Source: Alphaproteobacteria bacterium (GTDB lineage: Bacteria > Pseudomonadota > Alphaproteobacteria > UBA6615). From it: a DNA stretch of 6,232 bases. The notes under the pieces are model-generated. The model did no database searches and had not been told where the DNA came from. It was given only the letters and a program-made list of their open reading frames with translations. Below are positions 6,129 through 6,232 of this stretch, one piece after another; the first letter of the stretch is position 1; each line of letters begins with the position of its first letter. The position numbers and the translations under genes are program-made. The stretch is taken from assembly GCA_029243445.1 (NCBI GenBank), contig JAQWSA010000053.1:1-6232 (forward strand), written 5' to 3'.

Positions 6129-6177
6129 AATACTACCCTTTAGTAATAACATTATAGCAAATGGTGAGTGATAGAGT

Positions 6178-6232
6178 ATGGAATTAAAAAAAAAATCTAA
6201 TAAATCCGTAGCTCTGGTAACAGGCGCATCAT
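6178..6232 (+). CDS. SDR family oxidoreductase, N-terminal fragment (cut by window edge)
   Basis: Only 18 codons are in the window. After a short basic leader (MELKKKSNKS) comes VALVTGAS, the first strand and the start of the TGxxxGxG nucleotide-binding loop of classical short-chain dehydrogenases/reductases, so it probably encodes an NAD(P)(H)-dependent oxidoreductase. GGTGAG at 6163-6168 lies nine bases upstream and can serve as ribosome site. It follows the NIPSNAP gene closely on the same strand and is probably in the same transcript. A run of ten A residues (6186-6195) covers codons 4-6. The substrate cannot be judged from this fragment, and SDR rather than another Rossmann family rests on the TGAS motif alone. 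Confidence 0.75.
   Translation, partial: MELKKKSNKSVALVTGAS

Noticed and set aside
6131..6145. TACTA / TAGTA inverted repeat after the NIPSNAP gene as a terminator
   Set aside because: The stem has only five weak pairs and no T-tract follows, and the next gene is close and co-directional.
1..6232. CRISPR array, tRNA, rRNA, insertion sequence or prophage signals
   Set aside because: I saw no direct repeats with spacers, no transposase or integrase motifs, no paired terminal repeats, and no recognisable structural RNA.

Overview
The window is an AT-rich bacterial segment with short intergenic gaps and ten protein-coding genes, the last one cut by the window edge. No rRNA, tRNA, insertion sequence, CRISPR array or prophage gene is visible. 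The gene set (class III CoA-transferase, crotonase-fold protein, NIPSNAP protein, lactonase-type metallo-hydrolase, VOC protein, beta-hydroxyacid dehydrogenase, SDR, and a DUF2256/DCC pair) together with low GC and tight packing suggests a proteobacterium, most likely a low-GC, streamlined marine alphaproteobacterium. This placement is inference from gene content and composition; there is no phylogenetic marker in the window.

Layout. Positions 1-170 hold no recognisable gene. At 171-669 a 39-residue Cys/Trp-rich DUF2256 protein is followed after one base by a DCC-family (DUF393) thiol-disulfide oxidoreductase-like protein. After a 134-base gap comes an exported staphylococcal-nuclease-fold protein (804-1352). 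It converges on a minus-strand pair, lactonase-type metallo-hydrolase then VOC protein (2751 down to 1393). The metallo-hydrolase is divergent from a plus-strand 3-hydroxyisobutyrate-dehydrogenase-family enzyme (2849-3712). That enzyme converges, with overlapping stop codons, on a second minus-strand pair: CaiB/BaiF CoA-transferase then enoyl-CoA hydratase/isomerase-family protein (5722 down to 3709). Divergent from the CoA-transferase is a plus-strand NIPSNAP protein followed by the start of an SDR oxidoreductase.

How the genes may work together. The right-hand four-fifths (1393 to the end) looks like an accessory catabolic island made of two divergent modules. A CoA-transferase could activate an organic acid to its CoA ester, a crotonase-fold enzyme could act on that ester, and two NAD(P)-dependent dehydrogenases, a lactonase/hydrolase and a VOC enzyme could act on hydroxy-acid, lactone or ring-derived intermediates. 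The substrate is not identifiable from sequence, and no regulator or transporter lies in the window. The crotonase-fold protein has alanine at both positions where classical enoyl-CoA hydratases carry catalytic glutamates, so a plain hydratase label is doubtful. The left-hand genes (DUF2256, DCC, nuclease) look unrelated to this island.
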